A DNA stretch of 44,509 nucleotides from an uncultured Prevotella sp. (GTDB lineage: Bacteria > Bacteroidota > Bacteroidia > Bacteroidales > Bacteroidaceae), in assembly GCA_947177775.1 (NCBI GenBank), contig CAMWVS010000020.1:1-44509 (forward strand), in the 5' to 3' direction. The notes under the pieces are model-generated. The model made no database searches, was not told the DNA's origin, and worked only from the letters and a program-made list of their open reading frames with translations. Both the position numbers and the translations under genes were made by a program. Shown one piece after another: positions 1 to 10,993 of this stretch. Position 1 is the stretch's first letter, and each line of letters starts with the position of its first letter.

Positions 1-245
1 TCATGCAACGGTGGCCCCGTTGCAATGCCGTAAGGCCCTTACGGCAAGCCCGGGAGGGCCTTACGGCAAGACAACAACGGAGCGGCCACAATGTCGCCGA
101 ATTGTTAACGACTGTAAGTGACTGAGAATAAGACCGTTCGGAAAATATGTAAATATTTTCTCACAAACACCCCTAATTTTTGATACGCGCATGCTTGCGA
201 TATTTGCGCCCATGGCGGAAATATTTCAGAAAGTCCCCACTCTCG
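1..245. repeat. Partial/diverged copy A of the dispersed GCCGTAAGG palindromic repeat
   Basis: Bases 4-24 form a hairpin (TGCAACGG, 5-base loop, CCGTTGCA), and 26-46 form a nearly perfect palindrome (TGCCGTAAGG, C, CCTTACGGCA); another CCTTACGGCA follows at 59-68. The string GCAACGGTGGCCCCGTTG recurs, on the opposite strand, in the repeat at 14953-15343. Bases 190-233 (GCGCATGCTTGCG ... ATTTCAGAA) loosely resemble the right half of that repeat, so a degraded copy may run to about 245. The left end lies outside the window. The short extent and divergence make the outer limit uncertain. Confidence 0.55.
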
Positions 246-417
246 CAGTGGATAAATTCAGAAAAAAGAAGACATAATCATCTTTAGAATATATAGCATA
301 AACCTTAAGAATGACACCATAGCATCCGTAAAGGGCGTTCAACATACAACAAAAACATGACCCCGCTCAAGACATCCTGCCCCTACACATAGTTATCCAT
401 AAAAACACCACCTCTCG
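141..417. other. Non-coding tail of the DUF3078 gene, with one AT-rich hairpin
   Basis: No gene is seen between the repeat and the leftward gene ending at 418. The only clear structure is an 8-bp hairpin, GAAAATAT at 141-148 with ATATTTTC at 153-160 and a GTAA loop. It could end transcription from the DUF3078 gene, but it lies about 260 bases beyond the stop and has no good U-tract. Nothing else is recognised. Confidence 0.3.
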
Positions 418-1719
418 TCAGAACGAATAAGACAGACCCAGCGAGCAATATTCATTGAACTGCCAGTAGCCCCATTCCTCGTCGCGTTTCTTGGCCGAAT
501 CGTCCAGACGCGGATAGACAAAGATTCTTGTGCTGATATATTTCGTCACGTTGAGCGTTATGGTGTTTTCCCATTCGAGAAGAGCTTTCTCGTATGTGGT
601 ATATCCATAGAGCCGGGTCACCCACTTGATCTGGTCCGTGATCTTCCACGTGAGGCTTGTTGTCAGCTGGGAACCGAAGTCCTCCAGCGTGTGATGATCG
701 CCGATGACGCCATATTTCTTTGCAAGATTCTTCCGGTCGACGTAGCGGAAGTTGAACGAGAGGAACGAGAGATTGACACTGCCGGTCAGCCTCTTGTTGC
801 GCGTCTCCACCGAGTAGTCCATACCGAGACCGACGTTGAGATTGAAGGGCGACATGAAGTCGGAATAAACCTTCTTGTCGTTGTTCTTAAGACCCTTGGC
901 AAACTGCGTGTAGGCCAGCACCTGAAGCGTGTAATACCAGCGTTTGGTGGCCTGAAGACCCAGTTTTCCGGTATATCGGAGGAGGTCGTTGTTGGTCTTA
1001 TACTTATGGAGCGTGTCCGAGGGCGATGTCTGATAGCCGAGTTTCATCTCCAGCTTGTTCTCGAACTTTATGCGTTTCTTGTTGTTGTAGTTAGCGTTGA
1101 GGGTCACGCTGCCCACCATCGAATAGTTGCTTTCGCCTCCCTTGTGCCAGTTTTCCGAGACGTAGTTCTGCATCACCTGAAGACTGTTGTCGCCGCTGAA
1201 CGTCCAGAAGTTGGGACGTCTGACCACGACCTCGACCGGAACGGTGACCGGTTCGTCGGCCACGGGCTCAACCCATTCGGTCAGCTCGACATTCCGGCGA
1301 ACCGGTTTCTCCACGTCGGCACGTATGGATCCGACCCGGCGCAATCCTGTCTCGGTGGTGGTGACGAGGTCCGGCCGCCGCATATAAATCGAGAGCAGGG
1401 CAGCATCCACGGCGTCGGTAACGTCGTCACGTCCTGAAGCTGCCGGAGAGATCTCCAATGTCTTGACCGCAGCCGAATGATAGAATGTCGGAGGAACGAA
1501 AAGGCGGAAATAACGGCCGTCAGTCGTGCCGTTACGAAGCGCCGAGCGAACGGCAGCAATCGAATCGGCAAGCTGCAGCGAACGGGCAAGAGAATCGGTA
1601 TAAGCCTTGACCACAAGCAACGTGTCAGCCTTCTGCGGCCGTTGATAGCGGCGCTGGGCGGCTGCGGCGGCAGACAGAAGCAGGGCCGCAGAAAGGATAT
1701 ATATATGTCTGATATTCAT
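418..1719 (-). CDS. DUF3078 family outer-membrane beta-barrel-like protein
   Basis: A 433-residue exported protein. Residues 1-21 are a signal peptide (hydrophobic stretch ending AAAAAQ). Residues 60-150 form a linker rich in Arg and Val, and from about 165 the sequence shows the alternating aromatic/polar pattern of membrane beta strands, starting with a WTFSGDNSLQVMQNYVSENW stretch typical of DUF3078. The last residues (SLGLSYSF) end in an aromatic residue, as in outer-membrane barrels. The family is known only from Bacteroidota and its function is not established; an outer-membrane channel or assembly role is inference. It lies divergent to pyrG with 238 bases between. A minus-strand TATCTTTG box at 1806-1813 is a likely promoter element. 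Confidence 0.85.
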   Translation of the reverse strand: MNIRHIYILSAALLLSAAAAAQRRYQRPQKADTLLVVKAYTDSLARSLQLADSIAAVRSALRNGTTDGRYFRLFVPPTFYHSAAVKTLEISPAASGRDDVTDAVDAALLSIYMRRPDLVTTTETGLRRVGSIRADVEKPVRRNVELTEWVEPVADEPVTVPVEVVVRRPNFWTFSGDNSLQVMQNYVSENWHKGGESNYSMVGSVTLNANYNNKKRIKFENKLEMKLGYQTSPSDTLHKYKTNNDLLRYTGKLGLQATKRWYYTLQVLAYTQFAKGLKNNDKKVYSDFMSPFNLNVGLGMDYSVETRNKRLTGSVNLSFLSFNFRYVDRKNLAKKYGVIGDHHTLEDFGSQLTTSLTWKITDQIKWVTRLYGYTTYEKALLEWENTITLNVTKYISTRIFVYPRLDDSAKKRDEEWGYWQFNEYCSLGLSYSF

Positions 1720-1805
1720 TCTTTGATTGTAACCGGTATGTATGACAGTGCTGATGAACGCAACAGGAGCTTGCCCACAGATTGCCGAACGCAGACTATC
1801 TTATG

Positions 1806-1813
1806 CAAAGATA
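1806..1813 (-). promoter_or_regulatory. -7 promoter box for the DUF3078 gene
   Basis: On the minus strand this reads TATCTTTG, matching the Bacteroidota TAnnTTTG element. It lies about 87 bases upstream of the start codon at 1719. I see no clear TTTG at the -33 spacing, so it may be a weak promoter. Confidence 0.4.
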
Positions 1814-1873
1814 ATAATTATTATTTGATTTTAACTGCCTCTATACCATTCAATACTAATTCTTTACCTAATC

Positions 1874-1905
1874 TTTGCGGGTTTCAACTTTTTTTAGTAA
1901 TTTTG
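1874..1905 (+). promoter_or_regulatory. Promoter of pyrG (TTTG / TAATTTTG)
   Basis: TTTG at 1874-1877 and TAATTTTG at 1898-1905 are separated by 20 bases, the spacing of the Bacteroidota primary sigma factor consensus. Transcription would start near 1912, about 45 bases before the GTG start of pyrG. The 5' leader is too short for a large attenuator. Confidence 0.65.
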
Positions 1906-1954
1906 CGCCTTGAGTATAATTAAGGTATTAGATACGAATCATTAAATTATATAA

Positions 1955-5453
<3,499 letters not shown>

Positions 5454-5486
5454 TATGTTCTGAATGAACGGAAGGTTTTAGAATAA

Positions 5487-5569
5487 ACGCAGAGACGCAA
5501 AGACGCAAAGGTTATTTTTAACTGGACACACACAGTAAAAGTATTCTTGGCGTATTTGCGTCTCTGCGT
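5487..5569. repeat. Inverted repeat with ACGCAGAGACGCAAA arms
   Basis: ACGCAGAGACGCAAA at 5487-5501 is perfectly complementary to 5555-5569, and the match extends with mismatches to about 5511 and 5545, giving a stem of about 25 bp with a loop of about 33 bases. It fills the yidC to S9-peptidase gap. The arm itself contains the short tandem motif AGACGCAAAG. It may act as a transcription terminator for yidC or be a mobile palindromic repeat. Confidence 0.7.
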
Positions 5570-5598
5570 ATTCAATCAGAAGCTAATATTACCAACAA

Positions 5599-7773
5599 AT
5601 GAAAACATATCGAATAATCGTTGCCGCCGTGATAGCGCTGTTCGCACAAACCGGCAACACAAAAGCACAGAATGCCGTGAACATAGGCAAGAACAACATC
5701 ACACTCAGCAGCCGCCTCATGACTCCCGAAGCTCTGTGGGCCATGGGACGCATCGCGTCGGCGGAAGCATCGGCCGACGGACAGCAGATTGTCTATCAGG
5801 TTGGCTACTATAGCGTAAAGGAGAACAAGGGCCATCAGGTCATCTGCGTCATCAACGCCGACGGAAAGAACAACCGCCAGCTGACCACCGCTGCCGCCAG
5901 CGAGACCGACCCGACATGGGTGAACGGCCGCATTGCCTTCCTGACCGGAGGTGAGATATGGTCGATGGAACGCGACGGCAGTGACCGCCGCCAGCTCAGC
6001 AAGACGGACGGAAGTGTCGAGGGCTTCAAGTTCTCGCCAGACGGCCGGAAGGTTATCATCATAAAGTCGATGGCGTTCAACGAGATAATCAAGAAGAACC
6101 CCGACGACCTGCCACTGGCCACCGGTCGCCGCGTCACCGACCTTATGTACCGCCATTGGGATCACTACGTAGAGACAATCCAACATCCTTTCATCGCCGA
6201 TGTCAATGCTGACGGAACTATTGCCAGCACGATGACAGACATCCTTGAAGGCGAGCCATACGAGTGTCCGATGGAGCCGTTCGGCGGAATCGAGCAGCTC
6301 GCGTGGAGCCCCTCGTCGAAGTCCATAGCATATACGTGCCGCAAGAAGACGGGACTGGACTATGCCATCTCCACCGATTCAGACATCTTCCTTTATGAAG
6401 TGGACACGAAAGAGACGCGCAACCTCTGCAAGCCGGAGGGATATAAGCCCGTCGCCGTGAAGCCCACCCATACTATGAAGGACCAGAATGTAAACAGCGA
6501 GGAGAACCTGAAGAACAATCCCGGCTATGACACCAACCCTCAGTTCTCGCCCGACGGAAAGCACGTGGCATGGCAGAGCATGGCCCGCGACGGATATGAA
6601 GCAGACCGCAACCGTCTCTGCGTCTACACCTTTGCCACCGGCGAGAAGACATACGTCACGGAATCATTCGACTCCAACGTTGATGCCTTCTGCTGGAGTG
6701 CCGACTCAAAGACGCTATCGTTCATCGGTGTTTGGCACGGCTGTGTCAATGCCTATCAGACAAACCTCAACGGAGACGTGAAACAGCTGACCAACGATTG
6801 GGCCGACTATCTCTCAATCTCCCCCGCCAACAACGGCAACAAGCTCCTCGCCATGCGGCAGAGCCTCTCCGCTCCTACCGATATCTATGTCATCACTCCC
6901 GGCAAGGATGTGAAGAAGACCAAAATTGAGCAGATAACAACGGAGAACAAGCACATCACCGACCAGCTTTCTCTCGGTAAGGTGCAGCAGCGCTGGGTCA
7001 AGACAACCGACGGAAAGAACATGCTCTGCTGGATTATACTGCCGTCAGACTTCGACGAGAACAAGAAATACCCCACCCTGCTCTTCTGCGAGGGAGGTCC
7101 GCAAAGCCCAGTGAGCCAGTTCTGGAGCTATCGCTGGAACTTCCAGATAATGGCAGCCAACGGCTATGTCATTGTCGCTCCCAACCGCCACGGCCTTCCC
7201 GGATTCGGTTCTGAATGGAACGAGCAGGTGAGCGGCGACTGGACCGGCCAGTGCATGGACGACTATCTGTCCGCCATCGACGATGCCGCAGCCAATCTGC
7301 CGTTCGTTGACCGCGACCGCCTCGGCGCTGTTGGAGCGAGCTTCGGCGGCTTCAGCGTCTACTATCTTGCCGGCCACCACGACAAGCGCTTCAAGTGCTT
7401 CATCTCCCACGACGGCGCCTTCAACCTCGAATCGATGTACACCGACACCGAGGAGGCGTGGTTCAGCAACTGGGAATACGACGACGCTTTCTGGAACAAG
7501 AACCAGACGGCCGACGCCCGCAAGACATACGAGAACTCGCCGCATAAGTTCGTTGACCGCTGGGACACCCCCATCCTCTGCATCCATGGCGAAATGGACT
7601 ACCGCATCAACTACAATCAGGGCATGGGCGCCTTCAACGCAGCCCGCATGCGCGGCATCCCGGCCGAGCTTCTCATCTTCCCCGACGAGAACCACTGGGT
7701 GCTCAAGCCTCAGAACGGCGTTCTCTGGCAGCGCACGTTCTTCGGATGGCTTGACCGCTGGCTCAAGAAATAA
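5599..7773 (+). CDS. Secreted S9 family serine peptidase (prolyl oligopeptidase / DPP type)
   Basis: A 724-residue exported peptidase. Residues 1-24 are a signal peptide (ending TKAQ). Residues 35-460 form a beta-propeller with WD/TolB-like repeats (for example QLTTAAASETDPTW and FKFSPDGRKV). Residues 480-724 form the alpha/beta hydrolase domain with the triad Ser581 in GASFGGF, Asp667 in HGEMDYR and His699 in DENHWV. Family members cleave short peptides from N-termini or act as acylaminoacyl peptidases, usually in the periplasm of this phylum; dipeptidyl-peptidase 5 is the closest type I can suggest. The MFS gene follows after 33 bases, suggesting joint expression. Confidence 0.9.
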   Translation: MKTYRIIVAAVIALFAQTGNTKAQNAVNIGKNNITLSSRLMTPEALWAMGRIASAEASADGQQIVYQVGYYSVKENKGHQVICVINADGKNNRQLTTAAASETDPTWVNGRIAFLTGGEIWSMERDGSDRRQLSKTDGSVEGFKFSPDGRKVIIIKSMAFNEIIKKNPDDLPLATGRRVTDLMYRHWDHYVETIQHPFIADVNADGTIASTMTDILEGEPYECPMEPFGGIEQLAWSPSSKSIAYTCRKKTGLDYAISTDSDIFLYEVDTKETRNLCKPEGYKPVAVKPTHTMKDQNVNSEENLKNNPGYDTNPQFSPDGKHVAWQSMARDGYEADRNRLCVYTFATGEKTYVTESFDSNVDAFCWSADSKTLSFIGVWHGCVNAYQTNLNGDVKQLTNDWADYLSISPANNGNKLLAMRQSLSAPTDIYVITPGKDVKKTKIEQITTENKHITDQLSLGKVQQRWVKTTDGKNMLCWIILPSDFDENKKYPTLLFCEGGPQSPVSQFWSYRWNFQIMAANGYVIVAPNRHGLPGFGSEWNEQVSGDWTGQCMDDYLSAIDDAAANLPFVDRDRLGAVGASFGGFSVYYLAGHHDKRFKCFISHDGAFNLESMYTDTEEAWFSNWEYDDAFWNKNQTADARKTYENSPHKFVDRWDTPILCIHGEMDYRINYNQGMGAFNAARMRGIPAELLIFPDENHWVLKPQNGVLWQRTFFGWLDRWLKK

Positions 7774-7806
7774 CACAAGAGAAAACAAATAAAACAAATA
7801 AAGACA

Positions 7807-9420
7807 ATGAATTCAACAAAAACACTACGCGATTCCGCTGCCATTCGCTGGGCAGCCCTATTGCTTCTGGCTCTTGCGATGTTCTGTTCTTATATTTTCA
7901 TGGACATCCTCTCGCCTATCAAAGATCTCATGCAGTCGCAACGCGGCTGGGACTCAGATGCTTTCGGAACCATGCAAGGTGCCGAGACATTTCTCAATGT
8001 ATTCGTATTCTTCCTCATCTTCGCCGGCATCATTCTCGACAAGATGGGTGTGCGCTTCACCGCTCTTCTCTCGGGAGTCGTGATGCTTGCCGGAGCATGT
8101 GTCAAGTGGTATGCCGTCAGTGACAGCTTCATCGGCAGTTCGCTTGATGTATGGTTCACTGAAAATCTCAATCACATTCCAGTGTTTGAACAGCTGGGCG
8201 TATCACCGTTCTACGAAGGCATGCCTTCATCAGCCAAACTTGCTGCTCTCGGCTTCATGATTTTCGGATGCGGCTGCGAGATGGGCGGAATCACTGTCAG
8301 CCGCGGTATCGTGAAATGGTTCAAAGGCCGTGAAATGGCATTGGCGATGGGTTCTGAAATGGCGTTGGCACGTCTTGGCGTGGCTACCTGCATGATATTC
8401 TCACCTTTCTTTGCCAAGCTGGGCGGCGAAATAAGCGTATCACGCTCTGTTGCGTTCGGTGTCGTGCTTCTGTGCATATCGCTCATCATGCTCGTTGTAT
8501 ATTTCTTCATGGACAAGAAGCTCGACGCACAGACCGGTGAGGCAGAAGAGAAAGACGATCCCTTCAAGATATCAGATATCGGTCAGATACTTTCGTCAAT
8601 GGGCTTCTGGCTCGTGTCTCTCCTCTGCGTGCTCTACTACAGCGCCATATTCCCGTTCCAGAAATACGCCGTGAACATGTTGCAGTGCAATCTTACATTC
8701 ACAGAAGTTCCGGCTGACTCATTCTGGGCTTCTCCATCCGTAACGATTGTTCAGTATGGCATCATGCTCGTTGTGGCTGCAACAGCATTCATGTTCAACT
8801 TCATCAAAAAGCAGGAACTGAAATATACCATGCTGGCCATATCCGTACTGGCACTCATCACCTACTGTTACATGGGTTACATGCGTCAGTCTGCTGAATC
8901 CATATTCGCCGTGTTCCCGCTTCTCGCTGTCGGCATAACCCCCGTTCTCGGCAATTACGTCGACCACAAGGGCAAGGCCGCTTCAATGCTTGTGCTCGGT
9001 TCGCTGCTCCTCATAGCATGCCACCTCACATTCGCATTCATTCTTCCTGAGTTCAAGGGCAACCAGGTCGGCGGTGTAGTCATTGCATACCTTACAATCC
9101 TTGTATTGGGCGCATCGTTCTCACTCGTGCCCGCTTCGTTGTGGCCCAGCGTGCCTAAACTTGTCGACGCAAAAGTGATCGGCAGTGCCTATGCTCTTAT
9201 CTTCTGGATTCAGAACATCGGTCTGTGGCTCTTCCCGCTTCTTATCGGCAAAGTGCTTACTGCCACCAACGAGGGTGTCACCGACCCAACGAACCTCAAC
9301 TACACAGCCCCTCTGATAATGCTTGCATGCCTTGGCGTAGCAGCCCTCGTCATCGGTCTTTTCCTGAAAGTCGTTGACAAGAAGAAGGGTCTCGGACTTG
9401 AGGAACCGAACATAAAATAA
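7807..9420 (+). CDS. MFS transporter, 537 residues
   Basis: An inner-membrane carrier of the major facilitator superfamily with about twelve hydrophobic segments. The first helix (about 15-35) is followed by a loop, and the segment GIILDKMGVRFTALLSGVV near residue 78 is the family's cytoplasmic loop 2-3 signature (D-x-x-G-x-R). A long hydrophilic loop (about 235-255) lies mid-protein. The substrate is not evident. The pattern resembles the MFSD1-like branch, some eukaryotic members of which carry dipeptides; that would suit a partner of the upstream peptidase, but this is inference. The next gene lies on the other strand and a long hairpin begins at the base after the stop codon. Confidence 0.85.
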   Translation: MNSTKTLRDSAAIRWAALLLLALAMFCSYIFMDILSPIKDLMQSQRGWDSDAFGTMQGAETFLNVFVFFLIFAGIILDKMGVRFTALLSGVVMLAGACVKWYAVSDSFIGSSLDVWFTENLNHIPVFEQLGVSPFYEGMPSSAKLAALGFMIFGCGCEMGGITVSRGIVKWFKGREMALAMGSEMALARLGVATCMIFSPFFAKLGGEISVSRSVAFGVVLLCISLIMLVVYFFMDKKLDAQTGEAEEKDDPFKISDIGQILSSMGFWLVSLLCVLYYSAIFPFQKYAVNMLQCNLTFTEVPADSFWASPSVTIVQYGIMLVVAATAFMFNFIKKQELKYTMLAISVLALITYCYMGYMRQSAESIFAVFPLLAVGITPVLGNYVDHKGKAASMLVLGSLLLIACHLTFAFILPEFKGNQVGGVVIAYLTILVLGASFSLVPASLWPSVPKLVDAKVIGSAYALIFWIQNIGLWLFPLLIGKVLTATNEGVTDPTNLNYTAPLIMLACLGVAALVIGLFLKVVDKKKGLGLEEPNIK

Positions 9421-9519
9421 ATGAAGAATGAAGAGTGAAGAATTTGCTGTCGCCGTTCCAACTGAGATTGAACTAAAGCGGGAACGGCGGCAGCCAATTC
9501 TTCACTCTTCATTCTTCAT
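9421..9519. repeat. Long hairpin element (24-bp perfect outer arms)
   Basis: Bases 9421-9444 are the exact reverse complement of 9496-9519. Inside, 9446-9459 pairs with 9481-9494 with one G-T wobble, so the full stem is about 38 bp around a loop of about 21 bases (9460-9480). It begins immediately after the MFS stop codon. It could terminate transcription, but the size and the duplicated half downstream point to a miniature inverted-repeat element. Confidence 0.8.
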
Positions 9520-9586
9520 TATTCATTCTCCATTATTCATTCTCCATTATTCATTCTCCATTATTCATTCTCCATTATTCATTATT
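9517..9586. repeat. 14-bp tandem repeat CATTATTCATTCTC
   Basis: Four perfect units at 9517-9530, 9531-9544, 9545-9558 and 9559-9572, then a diverged unit at 9573-9586. It directly continues the right arm of the preceding hairpin. The period is not a multiple of three in effect and no gene spans it; copy number is likely to vary by slippage. Confidence 0.9.
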
Positions 9587-9605
9587 CATCCTTCATTCTT
9601 TGCTT

Positions 9606-9653
9606 AATTCAGCAAAGTGGAAACGGCGGCAGCCAATTCTTCACTTTTCATTT
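9606..9653. repeat. Second half-copy of the 9.4-kb hairpin element
   Basis: The segment at 9622-9643 repeats 9483-9504 (AACGGCGGCAGCC followed by AATTCTTCA), and looser similarity extends on both sides. The copy runs into the end of the downstream leftward gene: the stop codon at 9641-9643 and the last few codons lie inside it. Confidence 0.75.
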
Positions 9654-10693
9654 CCAAACCTCACCACAAGCGGAAGGTGGTCGCTGGTTCCGTCGGCAGA
9701 AAAGCGGTAGCCGGTGTATGAGCGGAAAGGCTTGAATCCGCCATACTTCTTATCTTCTTCAAGCAGAAACGGGGCGTCGTAGATGAAAGCTGACTGAACA
9801 CGGGATGCCAACGACGATGACATCAGAATATGGTCAAGACTCCCCCAACGCCCGTTATAACGATAGGTACCTTTTGCACGCCCATAGAGACCGCGGGCAC
9901 CGTCCGAAACGTCGGCAAGGCCATGACTGAGAATGAGCGAAATGGCCGGATCGCCCGAATAGTCATTGAAATCGCCGGCCACAATGATTTTGGCGTCAGG
10001 CATCAACGCCCTGACAGAGTCCACCGAAACACAAAGCCGACTGGCTACGGCCTCACGGAATCTCCGCGAATGGCGCTCGCCATTGCGCCGGCTCGGGGCG
10101 TGAACGACAAAGATATGCAATGTATCTTCCGCTACAGTACGCCCGGAGACATAGAGAATATCGCGCGTCGGCGTCATTCCTTTCACAGGGTCCACTCTGA
10201 GCGGATAATGACGTATCGGCGCGAAAGCGAACGGCGAATACATCAAGGCGACGTCAATGCCACGTCCGTCGGGCGAGTCGGTCATTATGTATTCATAACG
10301 TGCCGTACGAAGAAGTGAGCGTTTCGTCAGGTCACGCATCACACTGTCATTCTCCACCTCGCATAGCGCGACGAAATCCGGCATACGATAGTTTTCATCA
10401 CTGCCGACAACACCACCTAAGCCACGTTCCGCATCAGTCATATCAGCACGGCCTCCAACCATTCCTACTCCATCACGACTGGCCGCGGCATGGTCCGCCC
10501 CACCCTGTCCGCAGGCAACAACGGCCTGAGCGATGTTGTTCACCTTGCGCCAATATTTCCATGGCGTCCAATGACGACCGGATTCGGGAAGGAATTCCAT
10601 GTCCTGTTTCAGACTGTCATGGCGGCAGTCGAAAAGGTTTTCGCAGTTGAGCTCGGCGAAAATAAGGAAAGAGGAAAGAAGAAGAGATAACAA
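9641..10693 (-). CDS. Endonuclease/exonuclease/phosphatase family protein, exported
   Basis: A 350-residue protein of the metal-dependent EEP fold (DNase I / inositol phosphatase type). Residues 1-13 are a short hydrophobic leader, so it is probably periplasmic or lipid-anchored after another start. The metal and phosphate motifs are visible: ELNCENLFD (Asn16, Glu18) at the N-terminus, the GDFND motif in the middle, and the terminal SDHLPL (Asp338, His339). Members cleave nucleic acids or phosphoesters; the substrate cannot be told. Its C-terminal codons overlap a repeat copy, so the last residues (GNEK) may have been supplied by the repeat. It stands alone as a leftward gene. Confidence 0.85.
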   Translation of the reverse strand: MLSLLLSSFLIFAELNCENLFDCRHDSLKQDMEFLPESGRHWTPWKYWRKVNNIAQAVVACGQGGADHAAASRDGVGMVGGRADMTDAERGLGGVVGSDENYRMPDFVALCEVENDSVMRDLTKRSLLRTARYEYIMTDSPDGRGIDVALMYSPFAFAPIRHYPLRVDPVKGMTPTRDILYVSGRTVAEDTLHIFVVHAPSRRNGERHSRRFREAVASRLCVSVDSVRALMPDAKIIVAGDFNDYSGDPAISLILSHGLADVSDGARGLYGRAKGTYRYNGRWGSLDHILMSSSLASRVQSAFIYDAPFLLEEDKKYGGFKPFRSYTGYRFSADGTSDHLPLVVRFGNEK

Positions 10694-10821
10694 AGCAACT
10701 AAGATTTAAGGATTACAAATGGAGGGGATTATAATAAAAACGACAGGGATTTATAACGGAAAGGTGCGCTGAATTATATAACAGAATAACGGGAGGAAAC
10801 GCTAAGTATAACGGAACAACA
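10694..10821. other. Gap upstream of the EEP gene, no gene seen
   Basis: AT-rich sequence with the motif TAACGGAA and near-variants repeated loosely (for example 10757-10764, 10809-10816). I see no coding region, and no clear TAnnTTTG box on the minus strand for the EEP gene. Confidence 0.3.
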
Positions 10822-10967
10822 GGAAGAAAATTGTAGAGACATATTCCTGTATTCGTCCGCAAACGACGGAACGTCATGTTTTAATGCGGATAAATACAGG
10901 AATATGTCTCTACAATTTCCTCATTGACGGTTGCGGACAAATACAAGAATATGTCCTTGCAATTTCC
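10822..10967. repeat. Hairpin repeat with three related half-units
   Basis: Bases 10828-10853 are the exact reverse complement of 10893-10918 (26 bp), and 10855-10860 adds pairs with 10886-10891, giving a stem of about 32 bp. A third, direct copy of the right arm follows at 10932-10967, matching 10885-10920 in 31 of 36 positions. The whole lies in the 300-base gap between two leftward genes. It may work as a terminator for the operon ending at 10994, but the extra half-unit suggests a repeat family. Confidence 0.8.
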
Positions 10968-10993
10968 GAATACAGTTTCCCGTCACACCGTCA

